DNA of 64,000 nucleotides from Paenibacillus sp. YPG26 (GTDB lineage Bacteria; Bacillota; Bacilli; Paenibacillales; Paenibacillaceae), in assembly GCF_023704175.1 (NCBI RefSeq), contig NZ_CP084530.1, positions 1,572,001-1,636,000 of the forward strand, read 5' to 3'. A model generated the notes under the pieces. It worked only from the letters and a program-made list of their open reading frames with translations, did not search any database and was not told where the DNA came from. Shown here in pieces: positions 51,770 to 59,931 of this stretch (positions within the stretch are counted from its first letter, which is position 1; every line of letters starts with the position of its first letter). The position numbers were made by a program, and so were the translations under genes.

Positions 51770-52657
51770 ATGTCATTAAGCATGACCGGATTCGGTCAGT
51801 CCGCCCAGCATTTTGGCGGCTATGTGATACAATTTGAGATTAAATCAGTCAATCATCGTTATTCCGAAGTTGTGCTCCGCATGCCTCGGGAATGGACTTG
51901 CTATGAGGATGAGTTGAAACGTATTGTACAGCGTCATATCAAGCGGGGACGGATTGATGTCTATATCAACAAAGAAAAGGAAGACGAGTCTTCCAGACCC
52001 TTTGTTCTGAACATTTCGGCAGCCAAAGCTTATCTGGATGCGGCCCGTCAGCTTGGAGAGCAGCTTGGCGTGGACGATTCATTAACTGCCCACCAGCTCC
52101 TGGCCATGCCTGATGTGCTGGTTAGTGAGGATGCGCTGCCGACGGGTCTGCATCCTGACGAAGACTGGGAGAGAATCCTTATAAGCGGTCTGGAGCAGGC
52201 TCTATCAGGTCTGATCAAGATGCGGGAGAAGGAAGGCCGGCATCTGACGAAGGATCTGGAGGAGCGTCTGTCCAAGCTGGAAGAATTTCATTCGGAGCTG
52301 GTTCGGCTCGCGCCAACGGTGGTCGGAGATTACCGTAACCGGCTGCGGCAGAGGCTGTCCGAACTTCTGGACGGAACCATGGATGAACAGCGTTTCAGCA
52401 TGGAAGTGGCCATGTTTGCGGACAGGTCCAATGTTGATGAAGAACTGACCCGTTTGGGTAGTCACTTTGAGCAGTGCAGAGAGCTGCTTCATGCCCGAGA
52501 ACCGATTGGACGGAAGCTGGATTTTCTCATTCAGGAAATGAACCGGGAAGTAAATACGATTGGATCCAAGGCCAATCATTTGGCTCTAGTCAACCGTGTT
52601 GTCGAAATGAAAGCGGAGCTGGAGAAAATTCGCGAACAAGCGGCGAATATGGAATGA
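51770..52657 (+). CDS. yloC: YicC/YloC family endoribonuclease
   Basis: This 295-aa protein of the YicC-like family (E. coli YicC, B. subtilis YloC) includes members shown to cleave RNA. It starts SLSMTGFGQSAQ, the family's usual opening, and contains FEIKSVNHRYSEVVLRMPRE and KRGRIDVYINKEK. The C-terminal DUF1732 part has MEVAMFADRSNVDEELTRLGSH and LDFLIQEMNREVNTIGSKA. ATG 51770 gives the family N-terminus; GTG 51761 and ATG 51764 are in frame too. It opens the remA-gmk-rpoZ-coaBC-priA operon as in Bacillus. Confidence 0.92.
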   Translation: MSLSMTGFGQSAQHFGGYVIQFEIKSVNHRYSEVVLRMPREWTCYEDELKRIVQRHIKRGRIDVYINKEKEDESSRPFVLNISAAKAYLDAARQLGEQLGVDDSLTAHQLLAMPDVLVSEDALPTGLHPDEDWERILISGLEQALSGLIKMREKEGRHLTKDLEERLSKLEEFHSELVRLAPTVVGDYRNRLRQRLSELLDGTMDEQRFSMEVAMFADRSNVDEELTRLGSHFEQCRELLHAREPIGRKLDFLIQEMNREVNTIGSKANHLALVNRVVEMKAELEKIREQAANME

Positions 52658-52708
52658 CGATTCGTTTCGACTTGAATGAGTCAAGTAAATAGGGGGATTA
52701 ACCTGAAG

Positions 52709-52969
52709 ATGGCGATTAAACTCATTAATATCGGTTTTGGGAATATCGTATCAGCTAATCGGATTATTTCTATTGTTAGTCCGGAATCTGCACCGATCAA
52801 GCGGATTATTCAAGAAGCAAGGGATCGGCATATGCTGATCGATGCGACCTACGGACGGCGGACGCGTGCAGTCATTATCACGGATAGCGACCACGTTATC
52901 CTCTCGGCGGTTCAGCCTGAGACGGTTGCACACCGCTTGTCCACGAAAGACGATGACAACGACGAATAA
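52709..52969 (+). CDS. remA: Extracellular matrix regulator RemA (DUF370)
   Basis: This 86-aa DNA-binding protein activates biofilm matrix genes in B. subtilis and forms oligomeric rings that wrap DNA. The family core is present: [19 protein letters not shown], then [14 protein letters not shown] and [15 protein letters not shown] with the basic DNA-contacting residues. The start MAIKLINIG matches RemA; AGGGGG lies 12 bases upstream, slightly far, and a CTG two codons earlier is the only closer option. Next gene gmk begins 13 bases after the stop. Confidence 0.93.
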   Translation: MAIKLINIGFGNIVSANRIISIVSPESAPIKRIIQEARDRHMLIDATYGRRTRAVIITDSDHVILSAVQPETVAHRLSTKDDDNDE

Positions 52970-52982
52970 TATGGAGAGAACA

Positions 52983-53555
52983 ATGGCCAAAGGATTACTA
53001 ATTGTATTGTCCGGCCCATCAGGTGTCGGCAAAGGAACCGTATGCAGCGCACTCCGCAAGCAGGTACCGGAGCTTGTATATTCCGTATCCGCAACTACGC
53101 GTCAGCCGAGAATCGGCGAAGAGCACGGAGTGAATTACTTCTTCAAAAGCAAAGAGCAGTTCCTGAGTATGATCGAGAATGATCAGCTGCTGGAGCATGC
53201 CCAATATGTTGATAATTTCTACGGCACTCCGCGTGATTTTGTAGAAGAGACCATCAACAGCGGCAAGGATATTATTCTCGAAATTGAGGTTCAAGGTGCC
53301 CTTAAAGTGAAAGAGAAGTTCCCGGATGGTGTATTTGTGTTCCTGCTGCCTCCTTCTCTGGAAGAGCTGAAGGACCGGATTCAAGGGCGCGGTACCGAGA
53401 ACCAGGCGACCATTGACCACCGGATGTCTGTGGCTCTGGACGAAATCAATCTGCTTGAGTATTATGATTACGCAGTGGTTAATGATCAGATTGATCTGGC
53501 CTGCAAAAGAATAGAATCTATTATTGTCGCCGAACATTGTAAGGTGAGAAAGTAA
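52983..53555 (+). CDS. gmk: Guanylate kinase
   Basis: This 190-aa kinase phosphorylates GMP to GDP with ATP. The P-loop is [11 protein letters not shown] near residue 9. The GMP-binding segment contains [22 protein letters not shown] and [13 protein letters not shown], and [13 protein letters not shown] and the lid [12 protein letters not shown] follow. ATG 52983 with GGAGAG upstream is the family start. It belongs to the yloC-remA-gmk-rpoZ transcript. Confidence 0.95.
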   Translation: MAKGLLIVLSGPSGVGKGTVCSALRKQVPELVYSVSATTRQPRIGEEHGVNYFFKSKEQFLSMIENDQLLEHAQYVDNFYGTPRDFVEETINSGKDIILEIEVQGALKVKEKFPDGVFVFLLPPSLEELKDRIQGRGTENQATIDHRMSVALDEINLLEYYDYAVVNDQIDLACKRIESIIVAEHCKVRK

Positions 53556-53610
53556 GACCAATAGTCCGGGCGTATATACATAATCGGCCCGAAAGAAGAG
53601 GTGTCCTGTA

Positions 53611-53841
53611 TTGTTATATCCATCAATTGATAAAATGCTGGAGAAAGTAGACAGCAAATATTCGCTGGTAGTTGCAGCCTCGCGCAGAGCAAGACAACTG
53701 AGAGAGGGAGAAGGCTCTGAATTGAAGCAGGCCAAATCCTACAAACAAGTCGGTGTCGCGCTGGAAGAAATATATGGCGACTACGTACGCATCAAGCGGG
53801 ATGGCCAGGACCTGGCGGAATTGGATCGACTAGACAAATAA
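53611..53841 (+). CDS. rpoZ: RNA polymerase omega subunit
   Basis: This 76-aa subunit assists RNA polymerase assembly by wrapping beta-prime. Signature parts are YPSIDKMLEKVDSKYSLVVA, the helix ASRRARQLREG, and KSYKQVGVALEEIYGDYV. It starts at TTG 53611 with GAGGTGT upstream; no ATG start is available. It lies between gmk and coaBC as in B. subtilis. A possible terminator at 53867 may reduce read-through. Confidence 0.93.
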   Translation: MLYPSIDKMLEKVDSKYSLVVAASRRARQLREGEGSELKQAKSYKQVGVALEEIYGDYVRIKRDGQDLAELDRLDK

Positions 53842-53866
53842 TAATTGGCCTTCGGGCCGCTTTACG

Positions 53867-53891
53867 ACAACCGCAAGGTTGTTATTTTTTT
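53867..53891 (+). terminator. Terminator-like hairpin between rpoZ and coaBC
   Basis: ACAACC, GCAA tetraloop and GGTTGT, followed by TATTTTTTT. It probably attenuates rather than blocks, as the operon order continues. Confidence 0.65.
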
Positions 53892-53919
53892 CTATATGTA
53901 AGGAGAGCGAGGGGTTAGG

Positions 53920-55140
53920 ATGTTAACCGGCAAAAAGATTCTACTTGGCGTTAGCGGGGGGATCGCCGCATTCAAAGCGGCTTCGCTGTGCAGCAAGCTG
54001 GTGCAGAGCGGTGCGGAAGTGAAAGTGATCATGACCGAATCGGCTACAAGATTCATCACCGAGCTTACGCTTCAAGCTTTGTCGCGCGGACCCGTGTACA
54101 CGGATACCTTCGATGAGAAGGACCCCGCCGTTATCTCGCATATCGATCTTGCTGACTGGGCTGATCTCGTGCTGGTGGCTCCTGCTACGGCAAATATTAT
54201 TGCCAAAATGTCAGCCGGTATTGCCGATGATATGCTGTCCACCACGCTTCTGGCTACGCAGGCGCCAGTGATGATCGCTCCGGCCATGAATGTCCATATG
54301 TATCAGCACCCTGCCGTCGTGCGCAACTTGGCGGACCTTGCAGCCCGCGGCGTGATGATGGCAGAACCTGGCGAAGGCCTGCTCGCCTGCGGCTACGTAG
54401 GGAAAGGGCGGATGGAAGAACCGGAGAGCCTGGTTCGGATTGTGGAGACTTTTTTTGATAGACAGACGAGATTATCTTCCAAGCCTTTGCAAGGCCGGAG
54501 AGTAATCGTTACAGCTGGAGCCACCGTAGAGCGGATTGATCCGGTCAGATATATTACGAATGACTCTTCCGGCAAAATGGGCTTCGCGATCGCCGCGGCT
54601 GCCCGGGACATGGGTGCGGACGTACATTTAATTATAGGCAGCACACAAGCAAGCCTTCCGCAAGGGATTTCCTATACTCGGGTAGAGTCAGCTCAAGATA
54701 TGTATAATGCCCTTGAGCAGGTGTGGGAGACGGCTGACATTGTGGTGAAAGCGGCGGCGGTGGCTGACTATCGGCCTAAGGAGCAGTTCGACCGAAAGAT
54801 CAAAAAAAGCGGGGACCACATGTCACTGGAACTTGTTAAAACAGTAGACATTCTGGAGAGTCTCGGCCGGATGAAGACAACTCAGCTCCTGATTGGTTTT
54901 GCGGCTGAGACAAATGATCTGGATAAGTACGCCATGGATAAATTAATTCGTAAAAATTGTGATCTGCTTGTTGCCAATGATGTGACAAAAGAAGGGGCCG
55001 GCTTCGGAACAGATACCAATGTAGTCAGCATATTTGACAGCCAGGGGCTTGTAGAGGCCCTTCCGTTGATGTCTAAAGAAATGGCGGCGCTGCGGATTAT
55101 GGAGCTGGCTGCAGAACGGTTATCCGGAGCTCTGAATTAA
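53920..55140 (+). CDS. coaBC: Bifunctional phosphopantothenoylcysteine decarboxylase / phosphopantothenate-cysteine ligase
   Basis: This 406-aa enzyme for two steps of coenzyme A synthesis has an N-terminal flavoprotein CoaC domain (residues 1-185): [26 protein letters not shown] and the [11 protein letters not shown] signature. A substrate-clamp Cys lies in [13 protein letters not shown]. The C-terminal CoaB ligase domain has [31 protein letters not shown] and IGFAAET. The stop overlaps the priA start by one base (TAATG), implying coupled translation. Confidence 0.95.
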   Translation: MLTGKKILLGVSGGIAAFKAASLCSKLVQSGAEVKVIMTESATRFITELTLQALSRGPVYTDTFDEKDPAVISHIDLADWADLVLVAPATANIIAKMSAGIADDMLSTTLLATQAPVMIAPAMNVHMYQHPAVVRNLADLAARGVMMAEPGEGLLACGYVGKGRMEEPESLVRIVETFFDRQTRLSSKPLQGRRVIVTAGATVERIDPVRYITNDSSGKMGFAIAAAARDMGADVHLIIGSTQASLPQGISYTRVESAQDMYNALEQVWETADIVVKAAAVADYRPKEQFDRKIKKSGDHMSLELVKTVDILESLGRMKTTQLLIGFAAETNDLDKYAMDKLIRKNCDLLVANDVTKEGAGFGTDTNVVSIFDSQGLVEALPLMSKEMAALRIMELAAERLSGALN

Positions 55141-57698
55141 TGTATACCATCGCCAAAGTTATAGTAGATGTCCCGAGCAGGGAGACCGACCGGCCTTTTG
55201 ATTATATAATACCTGACAGCATGCGTGATTGGATTGAAGTAGGAAGCCGGGTTGCTGTTCCTTTTGGGCGTAGAACCGTTCAAGGATTCGTGATCTCGCT
55301 TGCGCGTGAATCAAGTCTCGAGAGGTCCAGGATGAGGAAGATTCAGGAGCTGCTCGATCATCTGCCGCCGCTGCCGCCGGATCTTGTAGAGCTTGCGGAG
55401 TGGATGAGCCGGGAATACGCGTGCAGCACCATTTCCTCGCTTCAGGCAATGATCCCATCAGCCTTGAAAGGGAAAGCAGAGCGGTATATCAGCTATGTGG
55501 AGCCGGACGAACGTTCCGGGGAGGAGCCGGAAGGCCCGGTGGAGAGTGTAACGGAGACAGATGGGTTATTCTCTTTGTCACTGCTGCAGCCTGCGGAAGA
55601 AGCTGAAATTATAGAATACGTCAAAGCTGCGGGACCGGTCACCTTCTCTCATCTGGATGCTCGGTATCCCGGCCGCGGGGCATTGATTAAGGGGCTTATG
55701 AAGCGCGGCGTGCTCACCGAGAGCCAGGCGATCAAAGACAAGCTTAGAATCAAGACGGTAAAAACTGTATCTGCTGCGGTCACAGGGGAAGAAGCGGCAG
55801 CGGCGCTGGCTTCGTTCACAGCGCAGGCGCGCCGGCAGCGTGAAGTACTTGCCTTTCTGCTTGAGGTCCAGATTCCGATCGGGATGCAGGAGCTGCTCAC
55901 CACCCTTGGGGTTACGGCAGGGACGGTGAAGAAGTTAGCAGAGAAAGGCTTTGCCGTGATTGAGGATGTGGAAGTATTCCGCGATCCATATAAGGATCGC
56001 CGTTTCAAGCCGACGGCTCCACTGGCGTTAACGCCAGAGCAGCAGGTGGCCTTTGACCATATTGCCGGTCGTCTGGATAGTCATGAGCACGGTGTCTTCC
56101 TGCTGCATGGGGTGACGGGCAGCGGCAAGACGGAGGTGTATTTGCAGGCGATTCAGCAATGCATTTCCCAGGGACGGCAGGCGATCGTGCTTGTGCCTGA
56201 AATCTCCCTTACCCCTCAGATGGTCGAGCGGTTCAAAGGCAGATTCGGTGACAAGGTCGCTGTTCTTCACAGCCGTCTGTCCGGCGGAGAACGCTATGAC
56301 GAATGGCGCAAAATCCGCGAGGGTAAAGTGGAAGTGGCGGTTGGGGCGCGCTCGGCGGTGTTTGCGCCTTTTCCAAACTTGGGTCTTATCGTCATGGATG
56401 AAGAGCATGAGACGTCCTATAAGCAGGAGGAGACGCCCAAGTATCATGCACGTAATGTGGCTGTGAGACGGGCTGCCCAGCACGAAGCGGTTGTAATCCT
56501 TGGTTCCGCAACGCCTTCACTCGAAAGCTATCATGCGGCAAGGTCGCAGGCTAGCGATGATTTTGCTCCGGTTCTGCTTGAAATGAAGTCGAGGCCAGCC
56601 GGAAGCGAACTGCCCGCAGTTCGGATTGTTGATATGCGTGAGGAGCTGAAGGATGGGAACCGGTCTATGTTCAGCCGTGATCTGCATCAAGGTATTGTCT
56701 CTAGAATGGAGCGGGGAGAACAGACTGTACTGTTCCTGAACCGGCGGGGGTTCTCCACCTTTGTGATGTGCCGGACCTGCGGTTATGTGGCAGGTTGTCC
56801 TGAATGCGACATCTCCCTGACTTATCATCAGAAGTCTAACAATCTTCGCTGTCACTACTGCGGTTATGCGGAGGCCGCTCCTTCCGTATGTCCGGAGTGC
56901 GGCAGCGAGCATATCCGGTACTTTGGTACGGGCACCCAGCGGGTTGAGGGGGAGCTTGCCAAGCTCTTCCCGGGGATCCGCGTGATCCGGATGGACGTGG
57001 ATACGACGGTAGAGAAGGGATCACATGAGAAGCTGCTGAATGCTTTTCGGGAGAAAAAAGCGGATGTTCTGCTGGGCACCCAAATGGTTGCCAAAGGGCT
57101 GGACTTTCCTGACGTTACTCTGGTTGGCGTGATCGCTGCGGACAGCTCCCTGAACTTTCCTGATTTCAGGGCGGCGGAGAAGACCTTCCAGCTGCTGACT
57201 CAGGTGGCGGGCCGCGCAGGCAGGCACCATCTCCCAGGGGAAGTGTTCGTCCAGTCCTATACACCAGATCATTATTCCATTATCCATGCCAGCCGGCATG
57301 ATTATCTGTCTTTTGTACGGGATGAGCTCAAGCACCGTAGAACCTTGGGATACCCGCCTTATTGCAGGCTTATTCTGGTTACCATGACTCATGAGAATCT
57401 GCAGATTCTTGTGCGGATGGCTGAGAACTTCGTGAGTGATCTTAGAGGGAAGGCCCAGCAAAAGGGCTGGTTCGGCGGACTGGACCGGTTCACCTCGGAT
57501 GCCTTTGATATCCTTGGACCTATCGCTTCACCCATACCGAGAATCAAGAACCGCTACCGCTTCCAGTGTATGGTGAAGTACCGCGGAGCGATTGATGCGG
57601 TTCAGCTGGTGCGGGATGTGAGCAATTTGACGCTGGAGCATTTGAAGGATGCCTCCCTGCAAATTAGTATTGACGTGGATCCGCAGATGCTAATGTGA
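55140..57698 (+). CDS. priA: Primosomal protein N' (PriA helicase)
   Basis: This 852-aa superfamily 2 helicase restarts stalled replication forks. The N-terminal DNA-binding domains (residues 1-190) precede Walker A HGVTGSGKTEVYL near residue 325, motif II MDEEHE and motif III LGSATPS. The zinc-binding insert has eight cysteines (CRTCGYVAGCPECD, CHYCGYAEAAPSVCPECGSE). Motif VI is LLTQVAGRAGRH. The protein has the family length with an N-terminal half longer than E. coli PriA, as in other Firmicutes. A 740-base repeat-rich gap separates it from def. Confidence 0.95.
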   Translation: MYTIAKVIVDVPSRETDRPFDYIIPDSMRDWIEVGSRVAVPFGRRTVQGFVISLARESSLERSRMRKIQELLDHLPPLPPDLVELAEWMSREYACSTISSLQAMIPSALKGKAERYISYVEPDERSGEEPEGPVESVTETDGLFSLSLLQPAEEAEIIEYVKAAGPVTFSHLDARYPGRGALIKGLMKRGVLTESQAIKDKLRIKTVKTVSAAVTGEEAAAALASFTAQARRQREVLAFLLEVQIPIGMQELLTTLGVTAGTVKKLAEKGFAVIEDVEVFRDPYKDRRFKPTAPLALTPEQQVAFDHIAGRLDSHEHGVFLLHGVTGSGKTEVYLQAIQQCISQGRQAIVLVPEISLTPQMVERFKGRFGDKVAVLHSRLSGGERYDEWRKIREGKVEVAVGARSAVFAPFPNLGLIVMDEEHETSYKQEETPKYHARNVAVRRAAQHEAVVILGSATPSLESYHAARSQASDDFAPVLLEMKSRPAGSELPAVRIVDMREELKDGNRSMFSRDLHQGIVSRMERGEQTVLFLNRRGFSTFVMCRTCGYVAGCPECDISLTYHQKSNNLRCHYCGYAEAAPSVCPECGSEHIRYFGTGTQRVEGELAKLFPGIRVIRMDVDTTVEKGSHEKLLNAFREKKADVLLGTQMVAKGLDFPDVTLVGVIAADSSLNFPDFRAAEKTFQLLTQVAGRAGRHHLPGEVFVQSYTPDHYSIIHASRHDYLSFVRDELKHRRTLGYPPYCRLILVTMTHENLQILVRMAENFVSDLRGKAQQKGWFGGLDRFTSDAFDILGPIASPIPRIKNRYRFQCMVKYRGAIDAVQLVRDVSNLTLEHLKDASLQISIDVDPQMLM

Positions 57699-57719
57699 TG
57701 TGGTTCGAACCCTCCCAAA

Positions 57720-57757
57720 CCCTCCCTTCCAAGGGAGGGCCCCAAGGGCTTTGCCCT
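57720..57757. terminator. Two adjacent hairpins after priA
   Basis: CCCTCCCTT-CC-AAGGGAGGG and AGGGC-TTT-GCCCT follow the priA stop within 60 bases. There is no T-run, so they may be processing or repeat structures rather than a true terminator. Confidence 0.45.
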
Positions 57758-57821
57758 CTGGACACCCTGCCGACGAACGATGGAGCGGTAGAGGCGTGTC
57801 TTGTGGCTATGGCGGTTGAAT

Positions 57822-57847
57822 CGCTTGCCGTCCCTTCGGGACCCGCT
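57822..57847. repeat. Hairpin repeat motif, copy 1
   Basis: CGCTTGCCGTCCCTTCGGGA continuing CCCGCT: a GTCCC-TTC-GGGAC hairpin inside a conserved frame. It differs from copy 2 by a paired T-A to C-G change and one loop base. Confidence 0.65.
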
Positions 57848-57931
57848 ACCTGGTTGATAGGGTTTAGTTACCTGGAAAGGTCGCTATGGAGGGGCTGTAG
57901 AAGCTGGAGGGTTATATTAGGTGCAAGGAGC

Positions 57932-57957
57932 CGCTTGCCGCCCCTTTGGGGCCCGCT
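57932..57957. repeat. Hairpin repeat motif, copy 2
   Basis: CGCTTGCCGCCCCTTTGGGG continuing CCCGCT: a GCCCC-TTT-GGGGC hairpin in the same frame as copy 1, 110 bases downstream. Confidence 0.65.
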
Positions 57958-58184
57958 TAACGGTTAGAAATCAGTGTTCACTGCGCGCTGTCCTTTAGGG
58001 AGGAGCGGGTTTACGGGAAGGCAGGAGTGCTGAGTCAGAGGTCCGGAGCTTAGTGGTGCGAGACATTGTCTCTTTGAGATGCGCTTTGCTGCGCAGCAGA
58101 GATTAGAGTGTTTTGAGTTGTTTGCATATAGATGGAACTAGCGGAGAGGACGGAATCGTTCTATAGAAGCGTCAGCGTTCGCCT

Positions 58185-58236
58185 TTGTCTCTAAATTTCT
58201 ACCATTGAATATTAGGATCAGGAAATTTAGAGACAA
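58185..58236. repeat. 15-bp perfect inverted repeat
   Basis: TTGTCTCTAAATTTC and GAAATTTAGAGACAA are perfect inverted arms separated by 22 bases, immediately before the tandem repeat. No ORF or T-run is attached. It could be the end structure of a small non-autonomous element or an RNA hairpin. Confidence 0.7.
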
Positions 58237-58240
58237 CAGC

Positions 58241-58406
58241 GATCGGAAGAATGATCCGTCATCGCAGCGTGCTCCATGATCGGAAGAATGATCCGTCATC
58301 GCAGCGTGCTCCACGATCATAAGAATGATCCGTCATCGTAGCCGTGCTTCTCGACTGGAAGAATGATCCGGCACCCTAGCGTGCTACACGAACGGAAGAA
58401 TGGCTT
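58241..58406. repeat. Tandem repeat, about 37-base unit, four full copies plus a partial
   Basis: Units begin at 58241, 58278, 58315, 58353 and 58390 and share GGAAGAATGATCCGTCATCG and a GTGCT-type end. Copies 1 and 2 differ at only one base; copies 3 and 4 are more diverged, with one inserted base in copy 3. The last partial unit runs to about 30 bases before def. There are no unique spacers, so it is not a CRISPR array. Confidence 0.85.
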
Positions 58407-58438
58407 TGTGGCCTATGAACAATAAAGGATGGTGCGTT

Positions 58439-58981
58439 ATGGCGATTAGAGAGATTGTACTCGAACCGAATGAGGTGCTGCATCAGGTAGCAGAGGAAGT
58501 GAAACAGATTACACCTGCAATTCGTAAGCTGCTGACAGATATGGCAGATACGATGTACGAAGCGGAAGGTGTTGGACTTGCGGCTCCGCAGGTAGGTGTG
58601 CTGAAAAGAGTTATTGTCATTGATGTGGGGGATGACAACGGGCTGATCGAGATGATTAATCCAGAAATTGTTGCCTCGGAAGGGGAGCAATTTGGGCCTG
58701 AAGGATGTCTGAGTATTCCCGGTTATCGCGGGGATGTTCGCCGGGCGAATCAAGTAACCGTGAAAGGGTTCAACCGGAAGGGCAAGGAGATTACGATTAC
58801 AGGGACTGAGCTGCTGGCTCGCGCTTTTCAACATGAGATTGATCATTTGAACGGTATTTTATATACAGAGCTAGCTGAGAATTATTATGAGATACCACCA
58901 GAGGAAGAAGAGGAATTTGAACAAGAACAGGCACAAGCCCAGACCTCAGGGGTACAGGAGCCTGATCAAGGGAAGGAGTGA
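58439..58981 (+). CDS. def: Peptide deformylase
   Basis: This 180-aa metalloenzyme removes the N-formyl group from new proteins. All three motifs are intact: GVGLAAPQVG near residue 43, EGCLSIPG near residue 88 (metal Cys) and QHEIDHLNG near residue 130 (two metal His and the catalytic Glu). The C-terminal 28 residues are an acidic, Gln-rich tail (PPEEEEEFEQEQAQ) not needed for catalysis. ATG 58439 follows AAAGGATGG. fmt begins 9 bases downstream; the two act at opposite ends of the formylation cycle. Confidence 0.95.
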   Translation: MAIREIVLEPNEVLHQVAEEVKQITPAIRKLLTDMADTMYEAEGVGLAAPQVGVLKRVIVIDVGDDNGLIEMINPEIVASEGEQFGPEGCLSIPGYRGDVRRANQVTVKGFNRKGKEITITGTELLARAFQHEIDHLNGILYTELAENYYEIPPEEEEEFEQEQAQAQTSGVQEPDQGKE

Positions 58982-58989
58982 ACGGGTCG

Positions 58990-59931
58990 ATGAACATCGT
59001 TTTTATGGGAACTCCTGATTTTGCTGTACCCTCATTGGAGACACTATTGACTGAAGGGTACAATGTAGTCGCGGTTGTTACACAGCCAGACCGTCCTCAG
59101 GGTCGGAAAAAGATTCTTACGCCCACACCCGTCAAGGAGGCGGCCCTCCGTCATGGTCTGCCAGTGCTGCAGCCTCAGCGGATGAGGAGTCCAGAGGCTG
59201 TTGAAGAGCTGGCCGCTTATAAGCCTGATGTGATCGTAACAGCTGCTTATGGACAGATTCTGCCCAAGGCGGTGCTTGATCTGCCGCAATACGGGTGCTT
59301 GAACGTTCATGGCTCGCTTCTGCCGAAGTACCGGGGGGGAGCGCCGATTCAGCGTTCCATCATCAACGGGGAGAAGGAGACAGGGATCACCCTGATGTAT
59401 ATGGCTGAAGGCCTTGATACGGGGGATATGATTGCGAAGTCCGTGGTACCGATAGAAGATGAGGACACTTCAGGTACATTGTTCAAGAAGCTGAGTCTGG
59501 CTGGCGCAGCCCTTCTCAAGGAACAGCTTCCCTTGGTGATTAAAGGCCGGGCTGCCCGGACGCCACAAATTGAGGAAGAGTCCACGTATGCCAAGAACTT
59601 GTCCCGTGAGGACGAGCGGATCTCTTGGTCGGATTCATCCCGTGCGATTTATAATCGCGTGCGGGGCTTGGTACCTTTTGCAGGCGGATTCACGCTGTGG
59701 AATGGCGAGGTGTTCAAGGTGTGGGAGGTCGCAAAGCCTGTTGACAGAGCGCCAGCTGGAGGGAACCAGGCTCCGGGCACGGTGCTTGATTTCACAGATC
59801 GAGGCATCGAAGTCAAGACGGGAGACGGGTCGGTTATTCTAACTAAAGTACAGCCAGCCGGCAAAAAGGCGATGGATGCAGCTGAATTTCTGCGCGGCGG
59901 CGTTCTGAAGAAAGGCGAGGTTTTCTCTTGA
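58990..59931 (+). CDS. fmt: Methionyl-tRNA formyltransferase
   Basis: This 313-aa enzyme transfers formyl from 10-formyl-THF to Met-tRNA for initiation. The N-terminal catalytic domain has NIVFMGTPDFAVPSLE and NVHGSLLPKYRGGAPIQRSI with the Asn-His and SLLPKYRG signatures. The C-terminal OB-like domain (residues 208-313) contacts the tRNA. An AAGGAG lies 11 bases upstream of ATG 58990, and the stop overlaps the TTG start of rsmB by 4 bases, so translation is coupled. Confidence 0.95.
   Translation: MNIVFMGTPDFAVPSLETLLTEGYNVVAVVTQPDRPQGRKKILTPTPVKEAALRHGLPVLQPQRMRSPEAVEELAAYKPDVIVTAAYGQILPKAVLDLPQYGCLNVHGSLLPKYRGGAPIQRSIINGEKETGITLMYMAEGLDTGDMIAKSVVPIEDEDTSGTLFKKLSLAGAALLKEQLPLVIKGRAARTPQIEEESTYAKNLSREDERISWSDSSRAIYNRVRGLVPFAGGFTLWNGEVFKVWEVAKPVDRAPAGGNQAPGTVLDFTDRGIEVKTGDGSVILTKVQPAGKKAMDAAEFLRGGVLKKGEVFS

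Larger units (their letters stand above)
57699..58438. repeat. Repeat-rich non-coding gap between priA and def
   Basis: In this 740-base stretch the possible frames overlap palindromes and have no ribosome sites. From left to right it contains two adjacent hairpins (57720-57739 and 57745-57757), a hairpin motif in two copies (57822-57847 and 57932-57957), a 15-bp inverted repeat (58185-58236) and a tandem repeat (58241-58406). Elements of this look are known as dispersed intergenic repeats in Paenibacillus, but this is from memory and unverified. Confidence 0.75.

Noticed and set aside
53019..53735. 238-aa minus-strand frame across gmk and rpoZ
   Set aside because: It is antisense to two clear housekeeping genes and has no family likeness.
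57695..57967. 90-aa open frame after priA
   Set aside because: It overlaps the hairpin repeats, lacks a ribosome site and is low-complexity; the region is non-coding repeat sequence.
58241..58406. Possible CRISPR array
   Set aside because: Units of about 37 bases are head-to-tail with no unique spacers, so it is a plain tandem repeat; no cas genes are nearby.
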